Source of the DNA: Mageeibacillus sp. UBA4314
GTDB taxonomy: Bacteria > Bacillota > Clostridia > Saccharofermentanales > Saccharofermentanaceae
Direction: 5' to 3'
Assembly: GCA_002394605.1 (NCBI GenBank)
Contig: DGUI01000015.1
Location: 1 to 18,434, forward strand
Length of the DNA stretch: 18,434 nucleotides
Shown: one piece after another, positions 1 to 7,322 of the stretch
How positions within the stretch are numbered: the stretch's first letter is position 1
Layout of the letters: every line of letters starts with the position of its first letter
Notes under the pieces: model-generated
Databases searched by the model: none
What the model was told of the DNA's origin: nothing
The model's input: only the letters and a program-made list of their open reading frames with translations
Made by a program: the position numbers and the translations under genes

Positions 1-210
1 GTTACGGTTGCCTTTTGGACTTTGATGCGTTTAGCCATCTTATCCGTTCAATACGCCTTGATATCAGGTTCCTGTCCGTCGAGCCACGGTTTCGCTATTG
101 CTTCTTCTCGCCTGTACCTCACGATACAAACCTTGCAAGTCGCTTTAAGGTTCGTCGGCAACTACGCCCCTCGGGACTTTCACCCGAGGTTCGGGACATG
201 CCCGTCATAC
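1..210 (-). mobile_element. Group II intron (IIC-like), 5' part of domain I, cut by the left window edge
   Basis: Read on the minus strand from 210 leftwards, the sequence follows the order of landmarks I recall from group IIC intron RNAs such as the Oceanobacillus iheyensis intron: a GTATG start in place of GTGYG, then GGGCATG, GGGTGAAAGTCCCGA, a segment ending AAGCAATAGC, then GACGGACAGGAAC, TGATATCAAGGCGTATTGAA, GATAAG, GCTAAAC and CAAAGTCC. The rest of the ribozyme and any reverse transcriptase/maturase gene would lie to the left of the window. The long plus-strand open frame across 15-449 runs through this RNA and is not a gene. The intron sits 7 nt beyond a perfect hairpin (218-242), as expected for class C introns, which insert after terminator-like stem-loops. 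The exact 5' boundary is inferred from the alignment and could be a few bases off. Confidence 0.72.
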
Positions 211-215
211 TAAAT

Positions 216-307
216 CACTCTATGTATTTTCATTACATAGAGCGCTACATAGAATATTCTATAAACCACTCTATGTTTTCCCATTACATAGAGCACTTTA
301 TAGAATG
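216..307. repeat. 51-bp tandem repeat, two copies, each with a hairpin
   Basis: Unit 1 is 216-266 and unit 2 starts at 267 and is recognisable to about 307. Each begins CACTCTATGT and contains an 8-bp perfect stem, CTCTATGT with ACATAGAG (218-225 with 235-242, and 269-276 with 286-293), around a 9-nt loop, then a TATAGAAT-like segment. Between the hairpins, 249-262 is a perfect 14-bp palindrome, ATAGAATATTCTAT. The hairpins lie downstream of the cmd gene on the minus strand and directly upstream of the group II intron, so the first may be the intron's target structure. The stems lack a long T tract, so they are not convincing terminators by themselves. Confidence 0.75.
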
Positions 308-487
308 GATCATCCGACAACCCTTGATCAACCCCCAATATGACACCAGGGACACCTTTGATCCCGGCGCGCGAAGCCCCTCACCCTCCCCCCACAAACA
401 GAAGCAAACCCCTGAAGGCGGACAATTCTTCAGAGGTTCACTTCATTAACTATTCCTAAGTGCCTTAAAGGCACTTTGCAAAGGAGC
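308..487. other. Intergenic stretch with a weak hairpin after cmd
   Basis: No gene is supported here. Positions 458-464 (AAGTGCC) and 470-476 (GGCACTT) form a 7-bp stem with a TTAAA loop just past the cmd stop codon. Neither strand has a proper T tract after it, so termination is possible but unproven. The remainder is C-rich on the plus strand without a recognisable signal. Confidence 0.4.
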
Positions 488-1036
488 TTATTTCTGTCTC
501 CAGGTTGCGGGTTTGAATTCTCCTAACAAAGGCAGGAGACGCTTATCAACATCGATCTTGAATACCGAGTTGAAATTATTTGTCGCGATCATCTGACCGG
601 CGAATCCTACGATGACAACGAGTTCCTGATCGTTGAAGAATCTGCGGAGCTCATCGAAGAGTTGATCCGGTACTGATGTCGGGTCCTTGACGATCGACTC
701 TGCGAGCTGTGCGAGTGCCTTTTCTTTCTCGTCGTATACGAGGTTTGCGGGATCGAGGCCCAGGCCCTTTACGTCGCTGATGAAGAAGAGCGAGCACAGC
801 TGGCATGAGTTTGTCGTTGAGATCTTGTGTGCATATAAGATCGCGTCTTTCTCACCGATCACCTCGACAAGCCTGTTCCATGATGTGTACCAGGCCATGT
901 ATGCATCGTATGTTGCGGCATCGTTGAGAAGACCTTTCTTCATGTTCGTTACGGCATTCCTGCCGGCGAGTTCGTCGTAGCGCTCGCGTTCTGCGCCTGT
1001 TGCTTCATTCTGTTCTACTAGTTTGATCCTTGCCAT
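488..1036 (-). CDS. Carboxymuconolactone decarboxylase / AhpD-like family protein
   Basis: 182 residues. The all-helical core with a Cys-x-x-Cys pair (C78 and C81, in TTNSCQLCSLFF) is the mark of the AhpD-like branch of the carboxymuconolactone decarboxylase family, whose members use the pair for peroxide or disulfide chemistry. The histidine usually found three residues after the second cysteine in AhpD is absent (SLFF follows), so true alkylhydroperoxidase activity is doubtful. The start is preceded by AAAGGAG. It follows the alcohol dehydrogenase gene by 26 nt and is the last gene of the metQ unit, so it is probably cotranscribed with a cysteine-controlled operon. The substrate is unknown; a thiol-linked redox role is inference. 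Confidence 0.8.
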   Translation of the reverse strand: MARIKLVEQNEATGAERERYDELAGRNAVTNMKKGLLNDAATYDAYMAWYTSWNRLVEVIGEKDAILYAHKISTTNSCQLCSLFFISDVKGLGLDPANLVYDEKEKALAQLAESIVKDPTSVPDQLFDELRRFFNDQELVVIVGFAGQMIATNNFNSVFKIDVDKRLLPLLGEFKPATWRQK

Positions 1037-1062
1037 AATGTTTTCTCCTTTGCTGTTTTGTA

Positions 1063-2223
1063 TTAAAGTGCAAGTCTTAATATTTCGATGATCTTCGCCT
1101 TATCAAGGGGGACATAGTGTCCTACGGTGCCTCCCTTGGTCGCGCGTTCTGCCATTACCTCGAAGTCCTTGTCGTCTATTCCGAGTTCAGAGAGGTGAGT
1201 CTTAAGTCCCAGTTCCCTGAAGAATCTCTCCAGGTCGCCGGATAGGAGCCTTGCCCGCTCTGATTCCGAATAGTCGTATGAGTCTCTGCCGAAGACCCTT
1301 GATGCGAGGAGTGCGGGGCGCCACGGCTTCACGTTGGCCATGTACCTTGTCCATGCCGTGAATACGACGGCCATTCCTTCGCCGTGAGTGACGTTGTACT
1401 GGGCGGACAGTTCATGCTCGATGCGGTGGGATCCCCAGTCTGCGGCCCTGCCGGCGTCCAGGTAGTTGTTGTGTGCTACTGAAGCCAGCCACGAGATCTC
1501 GGCTCTCGCCCTGAGATCTTTTGGGTCTTTTATCAGCCTTCCTGCATTCAGGAGGAGGGCTCTTACCGCACCTTCGATGAGGTAGTCTGTCGTGTCTGAA
1601 TCCCTGACGTCCGAGAAATACCTTTCGAGCAGATGTGACAGGACATCGGCGATCCCGACGTAGGTCTGGTAGGGCGGGAGGTTTACGGTGTACTCCGGGT
1701 TCAGGATCGCGAACTTCGGGATGATCCTGTCGTCCTCAAAACCTTTCTTCCACTCCCCGTTCGTCAGTATCGCTGCGTTGGACGTCTCGGAACCGCTTGA
1801 TGCAATGGTCGCGATGACTCCGACATTCAGGACTCTATCGGGGATCACGCCCTTATCGAAGAAGTCCCAGACATCGCCGTCGTAAGGTATTCCGAGTGCG
1901 ACTGCCTTGGCCGTGTCAATGGAAGATCCTCCGCCTACTGCCAGCACAAGATCGACCTGATCTCTCTTGCCCTGCTCAGATAGTCTCCTCACGAGTTCGA
2001 TGCCCGGATTCGGGACTACTTCCCTGTTCTCCGACAGCTTTATTCCCAGCTCGCCGGCCGTCTTTCTGATCTCGTCCTCTATGCCGAGGGTATCGATGAA
2101 GTCACCGCTTGTCACCACCAGAAGACTTGTTGTCCCATTCTCTTTGAGGAGCTCTGCCAGTCTCTTCTGACTCCCCTCACCGAAAACGATCTTCGCGGGG
2201 TTATAGTACTCGAATCCGATCAT
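1063..2223 (-). CDS. Iron-containing alcohol/aldehyde dehydrogenase, YqhD/BdhA type
   Basis: 386 residues, full length for the family. GGGSSID (97-103) is the NAD(P)-binding loop. D193, H197, H266 and H280 occupy the spacing of the four metal ligands of YqhD-type enzymes (contexts ADVLSHLLE, GSHRIEHEL and NVTHGEG). Such enzymes reduce aldehydes to alcohols, usually with NADPH, in the cytoplasm. AAAGGAG precedes the start. It lies 28 nt after metQ and 26 nt before cmd on the same strand with no terminator seen between, so the three genes should share the metQ promoter and leader. Its link to sulfur metabolism is not obvious; detoxifying an aldehyde from sulfur amino-acid turnover is a speculation. 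Confidence 0.9.
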   Translation of the reverse strand: MIGFEYYNPAKIVFGEGSQKRLAELLKENGTTSLLVVTSGDFIDTLGIEDEIRKTAGELGIKLSENREVVPNPGIELVRRLSEQGKRDQVDLVLAVGGGSSIDTAKAVALGIPYDGDVWDFFDKGVIPDRVLNVGVIATIASSGSETSNAAILTNGEWKKGFEDDRIIPKFAILNPEYTVNLPPYQTYVGIADVLSHLLERYFSDVRDSDTTDYLIEGAVRALLLNAGRLIKDPKDLRARAEISWLASVAHNNYLDAGRAADWGSHRIEHELSAQYNVTHGEGMAVVFTAWTRYMANVKPWRPALLASRVFGRDSYDYSESERARLLSGDLERFFRELGLKTHLSELGIDDKDFEVMAERATKGGTVGHYVPLDKAKIIEILRLAL

Positions 2224-2251
2224 CTTTGATCACTCCTTTTGTCTGTCCGTA

Positions 2252-3103
2252 TCAGCCGAAGAGGGGTACTACGGCGCCGTCATACTTGTCCTTGATGAAC
2301 TTGGCGATCTCAGGTCCCTGGAGCACCTGTACCAGAGTCTTGATAGCCTCATCGTTCTCTTTCTCCTTTGAAGTTGCGATGATGTTGCCATATGTCTGTG
2401 CTGCAAGACCGTCGTTTGCTTCAACTGCCAGAGCGCCGCTTACATGGAGTCCGCCCTCGATCGCATAGTTGCCGTTGATGACTGCGACATCCACGTCGGG
2501 AAGTGATGCTACGAGCTGCTCGGGTGCAAGTTCCTTGAACTGTACGTTCTTGGGGTTCTCTGTGATGTCCTCTACCGTTGCGTTGATGCCTGCGCCGTCC
2601 TTGAGCTTGATGATGCCTTCCTGTGCGAGGAGGAGCAATGCCCTTGCTTCATTTGTTACATTGTTCGGAACTGCGATGACCGCACCTTCGCCAAGATCCT
2701 TAAGATCCTTTACCTTGCCTGCATACACGCCGAAAGGTTCATAGTGGACAGCACCCACAGATACGAGTGTTGATCCGTTCTCAGCGTTAAACTGCTCGAG
2801 ATAAGGAACATGCTGGAAGTAGTTTGCATCAAGTGAACCTTCGATAACGCCCGTGTTAGGTGTGATGGAGTCTTCGAGCTGTACGATCTCGAGCTTGATG
2901 CCCTTTGCTTCGAGGAGGGGCTTTGCCTGTTCGAGGATCTCGGAGTGGGGTGTGATGTTTGCGCCTACCTTGAGTACCTTAGCTTCTGCGCTGCCTGCTC
3001 CCTGCTCAGAGCCGTTTGATGAAGAATTGCTGCAAGCTGCAAATGAGCCTGCGAGTGCGAGTATGAGTCCTGTTGCTACTGCCTTCTTAAATAAGTTTTT
3101 CAT
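2252..3103 (-). CDS. metQ: Methionine ABC transporter substrate-binding lipoprotein (NlpA/MetQ family)
   Basis: 283 residues. A lipoprotein signal peptide with a lipobox ending SFAAC gives the lipidated cysteine, followed by a Ser/Asn/Gly-rich tether. The mature part is a typical NlpA/MetQ domain starting LKVGANITPHSEILE, with the family's SLDANYFQHVPYL and VPNNVTNEARALLLL segments. It would bind methionine outside the membrane and deliver it to MetNI. AAGGAG precedes the start. Instead of following metI directly, it has its own promoter, leader peptide and terminator (3164-3415), so the binding protein can be produced separately from the permease genes. Methionine is the expected ligand, but cystine or related compounds cannot be excluded. 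Confidence 0.92.
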   Translation of the reverse strand: MKNLFKKAVATGLILALAGSFAACSNSSSNGSEQGAGSAEAKVLKVGANITPHSEILEQAKPLLEAKGIKLEIVQLEDSITPNTGVIEGSLDANYFQHVPYLEQFNAENGSTLVSVGAVHYEPFGVYAGKVKDLKDLGEGAVIAVPNNVTNEARALLLLAQEGIIKLKDGAGINATVEDITENPKNVQFKELAPEQLVASLPDVDVAVINGNYAIEGGLHVSGALAVEANDGLAAQTYGNIIATSKEKENDEAIKTLVQVLQGPEIAKFIKDKYDGAVVPLFG

Positions 3104-3163
3104 TGTTTTGTTCTCCTTGTATTATGATTGTTTTTTTGCATTAAGATTGATCTTTTGCCGGCA

Positions 3164-3200
3164 TAAAAATGCCCGGGTTTTCTTTTACTCCCGGGCGCAT
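3164..3200 (-). terminator. Leader terminator (attenuator) of metQ-adh-cmd
   Basis: On the minus strand GCCCGGG (plus 3190-3196) pairs with CCCGGGC (plus 3171-3177) around an A-rich 12-nt loop, then ATTTTTATG follows. Three more pairs with a bulge can extend the stem. It stands between the leader ORF and metQ, so unless prevented it would end transcription before metQ. Its 5' arm is also half of the alternative antiterminator (3187-3200 with 3285-3298). Confidence 0.85.
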
Positions 3201-3298
3201 GGCATATGTCAGAAACATATTGATGTATCAACATCGATCTGTCTTAAGGCGTGAGGAATGCAGCCTTGCGCCCTGAGCCATCTTACGCACCCGGGAGT
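3187..3298 (-). promoter_or_regulatory. Antiterminator pairing in the metQ leader
   Basis: On the minus strand ACTCCCGGGTGCGT (plus 3285-3298, inside the leader ORF) can pair with ATGCGCCCGGGAGT (plus 3187-3200). That is 14 consecutive pairs, 12 Watson-Crick and 2 G-U, longer than the 7-bp terminator core. The two structures share the terminator's 5' arm and exclude each other. The upstream arm begins 10 nt after the paired Cys codons of the leader ORF, so a ribosome halted there could leave it free to pair. Confidence 0.75.
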
Positions 3299-3350
3299 TG
3301 GGCATTCGACAACACATCATGTCTATCGTTGTACAGTTGATCTTATACAT
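3228..3350 (-). CDS. Cysteine-containing leader peptide upstream of metQ (40 aa)
   Basis: This 40-codon ORF starts ATG at 3350 behind a near-perfect AAAGGAGGAG ribosome site and ends TGA at 3228. It begins MYKINCTTIDMMCCRMPNS and ends KTDRC, with TGT at codons 6, 13, 14 and 40. The block MCCRM and the terminal Arg-Cys-stop (CGATGTTGA) recur in the leader ahead of mccB (7279-7356). It lies between a sigma-A-type promoter and an attenuator hairpin. I infer that its translation reports cysteine supply: slow decoding at the Cys pair would favour the antiterminator. It has no membrane segment or domain and is unlikely to act in trans. Leader-peptide attenuation is well established for amino-acid operons in general; this case rests on sequence only. 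Confidence 0.8.
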   Translation of the reverse strand: MYKINCTTIDMMCCRMPNSRVRKMAQGARLHSSRLKTDRC

Positions 3351-3381
3351 TTCTCACTCCTCCTTTCGTTGTGATGTGGGT

Positions 3382-3415
3382 ACTTTACTACTATCCACCT
3401 ACTATGTCAATAGGT
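3382..3415 (-). promoter_or_regulatory. Promoter and operator of metQ-adh-cmd
   Basis: On the minus strand TTGACA (plus 3405-3410), 17 nt, then TAAAGT (plus 3382-3387; four of six match TATAAT). The -35 lies inside a dyad, ACCTACTATGTCAATAGGT on the plus strand (3397-3415), with 5-bp arms ACCTA/TAGGT. The same 19 bp, and most of the next eleven bases, recur at the mccB promoter (7414-7432). A repressor bound here would block the -35. The divergent Rrf2 protein is the likely binder (inference). Confidence 0.8.
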
Positions 3416-3458
3416 TTTAAGGAATTTCTCAAAATTATTTCTTAAACAGCTGTATTTA

Positions 3459-4112
3459 TTACGTTTTCCGGTGTTTCTTGGACATCATTATTCCCAGTTC
3501 CTGGATCAGCATTACCATGATGATCAGCAGCGTTACCGTGGTCCAGAGGACATCCTTCTGGTATCTGTAATAACCATACTGCAGTGCGATCGCACCGAGT
3601 CCGCCTCCGCCGATGACTCCGGCCATCGCAGAATATCCGAGGACCGTTGCCACATTGATGGCGCCGCCCTGAAGAAGTGACGGCATCGCTTCCGGGATCA
3701 CAAAATGGATCAGTGTATACAGCGGTGATGCACCCATTGAAGTTGCAGCCTCGATTATGCCCGGGTTGACTTCGTTCAGCGAAGATTCCACCATGCGTGC
3801 GACGATGGGGATCGCGCCGATCGTCAGCGGTACTATCGATGCGACCGTTCCGATCGACTGGCCCACCACGAACCTGGTAAAAGGTATCAGCAGTACGAGC
3901 AGTATCAGGAACGGCAACGATCTCGTGATGTTGACCACGGCGCCTGTGATGAAGTTTACCGCGCGGTTCTGCAGAAGGCGTCCCTTTGAAGTCGAATACA
4001 GTACTATTCCAAGCGGCATTCCTATGATGTAGGAGAACAGTGACGCGAATACCGTCATTACGAATGTCTCCCACACTCCCGTGATTATCGTATTTATTAT
4101 GTAATCGCTCAT
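3459..4112 (-). CDS. metI: Methionine ABC transporter permease
   Basis: 217 residues, the usual MetI length, with five likely membrane helices. The cytoplasmic coupling loop EAATSMGASPLYTLIHFVIP is the EAA motif that docks on the MetN ATPase. It starts one base after the metN stop codon, so translation is probably coupled. After its stop there is no terminator before the metQ promoter about 45 nt further on, so some readthrough into the metQ leader is possible. The second minus-strand frame covering 3442-4074 is a shadow of this gene. Confidence 0.93.
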   Translation of the reverse strand: MSDYIINTIITGVWETFVMTVFASLFSYIIGMPLGIVLYSTSKGRLLQNRAVNFITGAVVNITRSLPFLILLVLLIPFTRFVVGQSIGTVASIVPLTIGAIPIVARMVESSLNEVNPGIIEAATSMGASPLYTLIHFVIPEAMPSLLQGGAINVATVLGYSAMAGVIGGGGLGAIALQYGYYRYQKDVLWTTVTLLIIMVMLIQELGIMMSKKHRKT

Positions 4113-4113
4113 G

Positions 4114-5109
4114 TTACACCTCCGATATCGTGAGACCGCCGGCCTCGAAGAATCTTATGACCGTCCTGCGGTCCTGCTCGCTTGAGGGAAGCTCCACGAT
4201 CATCTGCCCGTAGCCGATGCCTCCGACGCTTCTCGTATTGGCGCTCAGGATATTCACCTTGAGCCCCGTCTCCTCCACAAGGTTTGCGATGAACGGCACG
4301 TTTGCCTTTGTACCGTCGAACACTATCCTTACTATCTTCCCGTCAGGATCGGACGGGTCGAAAGGATTGCTCGGGAACACCAGTTTCTTTGCCGCACCTG
4401 ACTTAGGGTTGCTGAATACTTCCTTCACGTCTCCCACTTCCGCGAGACTGCCGTCATCTATGATGGCCACACGGTCGCAGATCTTCTCCACCACAGCCAT
4501 CTCATGTGTGATGATTATTATCGTCAGCTTCCTCTCCTGATTGATCTTCTTGAGGAGATCCAATATCTCACCCGTGATCTTGGGGTCGAGGGCACTTGTC
4601 GCCTCATCGCACAACAGTACCTTGGGGTCTGCAGCCAATGCCCTTGCTATGGCGACCCTCTGCTTCTGTCCGCCCGACAGCCTTGCCGGATATTCATTCT
4701 CCTTGTCGAGGAGGCCTACGATCTCGAGCATCTCCCTCGCCTTCTGTCGCCTTGCCTTAGCGGGAGTCCCTATGATCTTCAGAGACTGTTCCACATTCTG
4801 TATTACAGTCCTCTGTGACAGGAGGTTAAAGCCCTGGAAGATCATGGAGATGGAATGACGTATGCTGCGGAGTTCCGATGATCTCAGTGATGCCAGGTCC
4901 TTGCCGTAGAACAGCACTTCTCCCGAGGTAACATCCTCCAGTCTGTTAAGCGTTCTAACCAGCGTGGATTTGCCTGCACCGCTCATTCCGATGATACCGA
5001 AGATCTCGCCCTCCTCAACCGTAAGGCTCACATCTTTCAGCGCCGTGAATTCCTTCCCGTCGTTCTTATATGTCTTGACGACGTTCCTCAACTCAAAGAT
5101 CTTTTCCAT
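4114..5109 (-). CDS. metN: Methionine ABC transporter ATP-binding protein
   Basis: 331 residues. Walker A is GMSGAGKST (41-49), the signature LSGGQKQR begins at 144, Walker B is VLLCDE (164-169) and the switch histidine is H202. Roughly residues 255-331 form the C-terminal NIL domain (from KIVRIVFDGTKANVPFI) that in MetN binds methionine and inhibits transport when the cell is replete. The ATG overlaps the mccA TGA by one base. Together with metI and metQ it forms a complete methionine importer, here joined to cysteine-making enzymes. Confidence 0.95.
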   Translation of the reverse strand: MEKIFELRNVVKTYKNDGKEFTALKDVSLTVEEGEIFGIIGMSGAGKSTLVRTLNRLEDVTSGEVLFYGKDLASLRSSELRSIRHSISMIFQGFNLLSQRTVIQNVEQSLKIIGTPAKARRQKAREMLEIVGLLDKENEYPARLSGGQKQRVAIARALAADPKVLLCDEATSALDPKITGEILDLLKKINQERKLTIIIITHEMAVVEKICDRVAIIDDGSLAEVGDVKEVFSNPKSGAAKKLVFPSNPFDPSDPDGKIVRIVFDGTKANVPFIANLVEETGLKVNILSANTRSVGGIGYGQMIVELPSSEQDRRTVIRFFEAGGLTISEV

Positions 5110-6023
5110 CAGTCGTATAATCCTTTGCTAAGATACCTGTCTCCCCTGTCAGGGAATACCGTTACTATCGTTCCTCTGTCTATCTCTTCCGCCAGTTTCA
5201 GCGATGCTGCCAGCGCCGCACCTGACGAAGATCCTGCAAGTATGCCTTCCTTGAGCGCGAGGTCCCTTGATGCCGCGAAAGCCTCATCGTCAGATACCTT
5301 GATGACCTTATCCACAAGGTTGATGTCCATGGTGTCAGCTATGAAATCATTGCCGATGCCTTCGATGTTGTAGTCGAAGTGCTCTCCCCCGCCGATGGTG
5401 GAACCGAACGGATCTGCCAGTACGCCGGTAATTCCGGGGTTCTGTTCCTTGAGATACTTTACAGCTCCCGAGAACGTTCCGCCCGATCCGGCGCCTGCGA
5501 CAAAGTAGTCGATCTTGCCGTCCAGCTGCGAGTAGATCTCAGGACCTGTTGTCTCATAGTGAGCCAGCGGGTTTGAAGGGTTCCTGAACTGCCTGAGCGA
5601 GATCGCCCCGGGTATTGTCGCCAGTATTTCTTCTGCCTTCTGCTCAGCTCCGAGCATCCCGCCTTCCCTCGGCGTGTTGATGATCTCTGCTCCAAGCGCC
5701 CTCATTATCTTCTGCTTCTCAACCGAGAACTTCAGAGGGACCGTAAAGATCACGCGGTAACCGCGGTTGATCGCCGCGATGGCGATCCCGATGCCGGTGT
5801 TCCCTGCCGTCGCATCCACGATCGTACCGCCCTTAGTCAGTATGCCGCGCTTCTCTGCATCGTCGATCATATATACGCCTATGCGGTCCTTGACGCTTCC
5901 TGCAGGATTCATCAGTTCAAGTTTTGCATATATCTCTACTCCGGGCTTAACGCCCATATTGCTTATCTTCAGGACCGGGGTATTGCCGATCATCTCTCTT
6001 ACACTGTTATATACGCCTGTCAT
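5109..6023 (-). CDS. mccA: Cysteine synthase family enzyme, MccA-like (O-acetylserine-dependent cystathionine beta-synthase)
   Basis: 304 residues, a fold-type II PLP enzyme. K45 in GSVKDR is the expected PLP lysine, with DATAGNTGIG as the substrate loop and GAGSGGTFSG and AGSSSGAA binding PLP. The ending FPDRGDRYLSKGLYD resembles Bacillus subtilis MccA (YrhA) as I recall it, rather than the shorter CysK ending. MccA joins homocysteine and O-acetylserine to make cystathionine. It starts 10 nt after mccB, with a GAGGG site overlapping the mccB stop, and overlaps metN by one base. The pairing with mccB supports reverse transsulfuration; plain cysteine synthase (CysK) is the alternative. Confidence 0.85.
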   Translation of the reverse strand: MTGVYNSVREMIGNTPVLKISNMGVKPGVEIYAKLELMNPAGSVKDRIGVYMIDDAEKRGILTKGGTIVDATAGNTGIGIAIAAINRGYRVIFTVPLKFSVEKQKIMRALGAEIINTPREGGMLGAEQKAEEILATIPGAISLRQFRNPSNPLAHYETTGPEIYSQLDGKIDYFVAGAGSGGTFSGAVKYLKEQNPGITGVLADPFGSTIGGGEHFDYNIEGIGNDFIADTMDINLVDKVIKVSDDEAFAASRDLALKEGILAGSSSGAALAASLKLAEEIDRGTIVTVFPDRGDRYLSKGLYD

Positions 6024-6033
6024 GTTATTACCC

Positions 6034-7188
6034 TCACACTTTCGCAGAATTCAATATTGCCTGTTCGAGATCTTCTATCAGGTCCTCTACGTCTTCTATT
6101 CCGACCGACAGCCTTATGAGCTCATCAACGATCCCGACTTCGCGTCTTATGTCTGCAGGGATCGCAGCATGGGTCATCGTCGCGGGATGGCACACGAGTG
6201 ACTCCACGCCTCCGAGGCTCTCAGCCAGTGTCACGAGTTTGAGAGATGTGAAGAACTTCTTATAGTCATACTTCTCATCCAGCACGAAAGAGATCATCGC
6301 GCCTGCACCGTCTGCCTGCCTCTTCTGTACTTCATAACCGGGGTCATCTTCAAGTCCGGGATAATACACGCGGCTGACATAACCTGAGGACTTAAGCCAT
6401 CTTGCGATCCTGTCAGCATTAGCGATATGCCTGTCCATGCGCACGCCCAGCGTCTTGATACCTCTTATGATCAGGAAGCTGTCCCAGGGAGCCAGTACTC
6501 CGCCTATCGCATTCTGAAGGTAATAGAGCCTGTCAGCCAGCGCCTTGTCGTTTACCACAACAAAACCCGAGATCGTATCAGAGTGACCGCCCAGGTACTT
6601 TGTGCCGCTGTGTATGACGATATCCGCACCCAATGTCAGCGGGCGCTGCAGGTAAGGCGTAAGGAAGGTATTATCCACGATAACGAGTTTGCCGTACTTC
6701 TTCCCGATCTGTGATACTGCCTTGATATCCGTTATCGTGAGGAGCGGATTTGCGGGTGTCTCGATGTAGATCGCCTTGACCTGATCATCTATCGCATCCT
6801 CCACTGCCTTAAGATCTGAAGTATCCACGATCTTATAAGTGATGTTGAAGTTCTTAAAGACATTATCAAGTATCCTGAATGTCCCTCCGTAGATATTGTC
6901 TGATACGATCAGCTTATCTCCAGACTTGAAGAGTGAGAGTACCGTATCGATCGCCGCAAGACCTGACGCGAAAGCGAGTCCGTACTGCCCTTCTTCAAGA
7001 TCCGCGATGAGCTTCTCTACTGCTACTCTTGTCGGGTTGCCGGTCCTGGAATACTCCCAGCCGCGGTCCTGCCCAAGTCCGTCCTGCTTATATGTTGATG
7101 TCTGGTATATGGGGACATTGACTGCACCTGTAGTCTCATCTCCGTCTATTCCTCCGTGTATCAGTAATGAATCTAATCTGTAGCTCAT
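6034..7188 (-). CDS. mccB: Cystathionine gamma-lyase / gamma-synthase family PLP enzyme, MccB-like
   Basis: 384 residues, full length for the Cys/Met metabolism PLP family. YSRTGNPT (46-53) is the family's phosphate-binding strand, and the PLP lysine is K197 in SGTKYLGGHSD. IETPANP and VDNTFLTPYLQ are further family blocks. The neighbour mccA favours cystathionine gamma-lyase (cystathionine to cysteine, 2-oxobutyrate and ammonia) over the gamma-synthase MetB, which cannot be told apart by sequence alone. AAAGGAG is seven bases before the ATG. It is the first gene of mccB-mccA-metN-metI, behind a leader peptide and attenuator (7215-7356). Confidence 0.88.
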   Translation of the reverse strand: MSYRLDSLLIHGGIDGDETTGAVNVPIYQTSTYKQDGLGQDRGWEYSRTGNPTRVAVEKLIADLEEGQYGLAFASGLAAIDTVLSLFKSGDKLIVSDNIYGGTFRILDNVFKNFNITYKIVDTSDLKAVEDAIDDQVKAIYIETPANPLLTITDIKAVSQIGKKYGKLVIVDNTFLTPYLQRPLTLGADIVIHSGTKYLGGHSDTISGFVVVNDKALADRLYYLQNAIGGVLAPWDSFLIIRGIKTLGVRMDRHIANADRIARWLKSSGYVSRVYYPGLEDDPGYEVQKRQADGAGAMISFVLDEKYDYKKFFTSLKLVTLAESLGGVESLVCHPATMTHAAIPADIRREVGIVDELIRLSVGIEDVEDLIEDLEQAILNSAKV

Positions 7189-7214
7189 ATTATTCTCCTT
7201 TGCATATTAAAGAT

Positions 7215-7247
7215 AAAAAATCCCGAAGCATCCTCTTCTGCTCCGGG
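7215..7247 (-). terminator. Leader terminator (attenuator) of mccB-mccA-metN-metI
   Basis: On the minus strand CCCGGAGCA (plus 7239-7247) pairs with TGCTTCGGG (plus 7222-7230): nine pairs, one of them G-U, around an 8-nt loop, then ATTTTTTATC. It lies between the leader ORF and the mccB ribosome site. The 5' arm also belongs to an alternative pairing (7242-7255 with 7311-7322), so readthrough can be controlled. Confidence 0.88.
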
Positions 7248-7322
7248 CGTCATGGGTCCTGTTCCTGAGTGCGCATTGTCAACATCGGCAAACGCCGGGG
7301 GAGAACCTGTCCATCGCCCGGA
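7242..7322 (-). promoter_or_regulatory. Antiterminator pairing in the mccB leader
   Basis: On the minus strand TCCGGGCGATGG (plus 7311-7322, inside the leader ORF) can pair with CCATGACGCCCGGA (plus 7242-7255): 8 bp plus 4 bp with a 2-nt bulge, extendable by one U-G. This consumes the 5' arm of the terminator. The upstream arm begins 13 nt after the three TGT codons. A competing 5-bp pairing, CCGGG (plus 7317-7321) with CCCGG (plus 7295-7299), could serve as an anti-antiterminator. Geometry and pairing match the metQ leader. Confidence 0.72.

Noticed and set aside
15..449. 144-aa plus-strand ORF at the left edge
   Set aside because: It runs through the intron ribozyme sequence and the hairpin repeats, has no ribosome site, and has low-complexity basic content.
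458..476. Intrinsic terminator after cmd
   Set aside because: The 7-bp stem is real but neither strand has a T tract, so it is kept only as a weak hairpin in the intergenic note.
3104..3460. T-box or SAM riboswitch in front of metQ
   Set aside because: No T-box core (TGGNACCGCG-like) and no S-box conserved core is present. The leader is explained by a translated ORF, an antiterminator and a terminator.
3442..4074. 210-aa minus-strand ORF overlapping metI
   Set aside because: It is another frame of metI with Arg/His-rich low-plausibility composition; metI itself has all family features.
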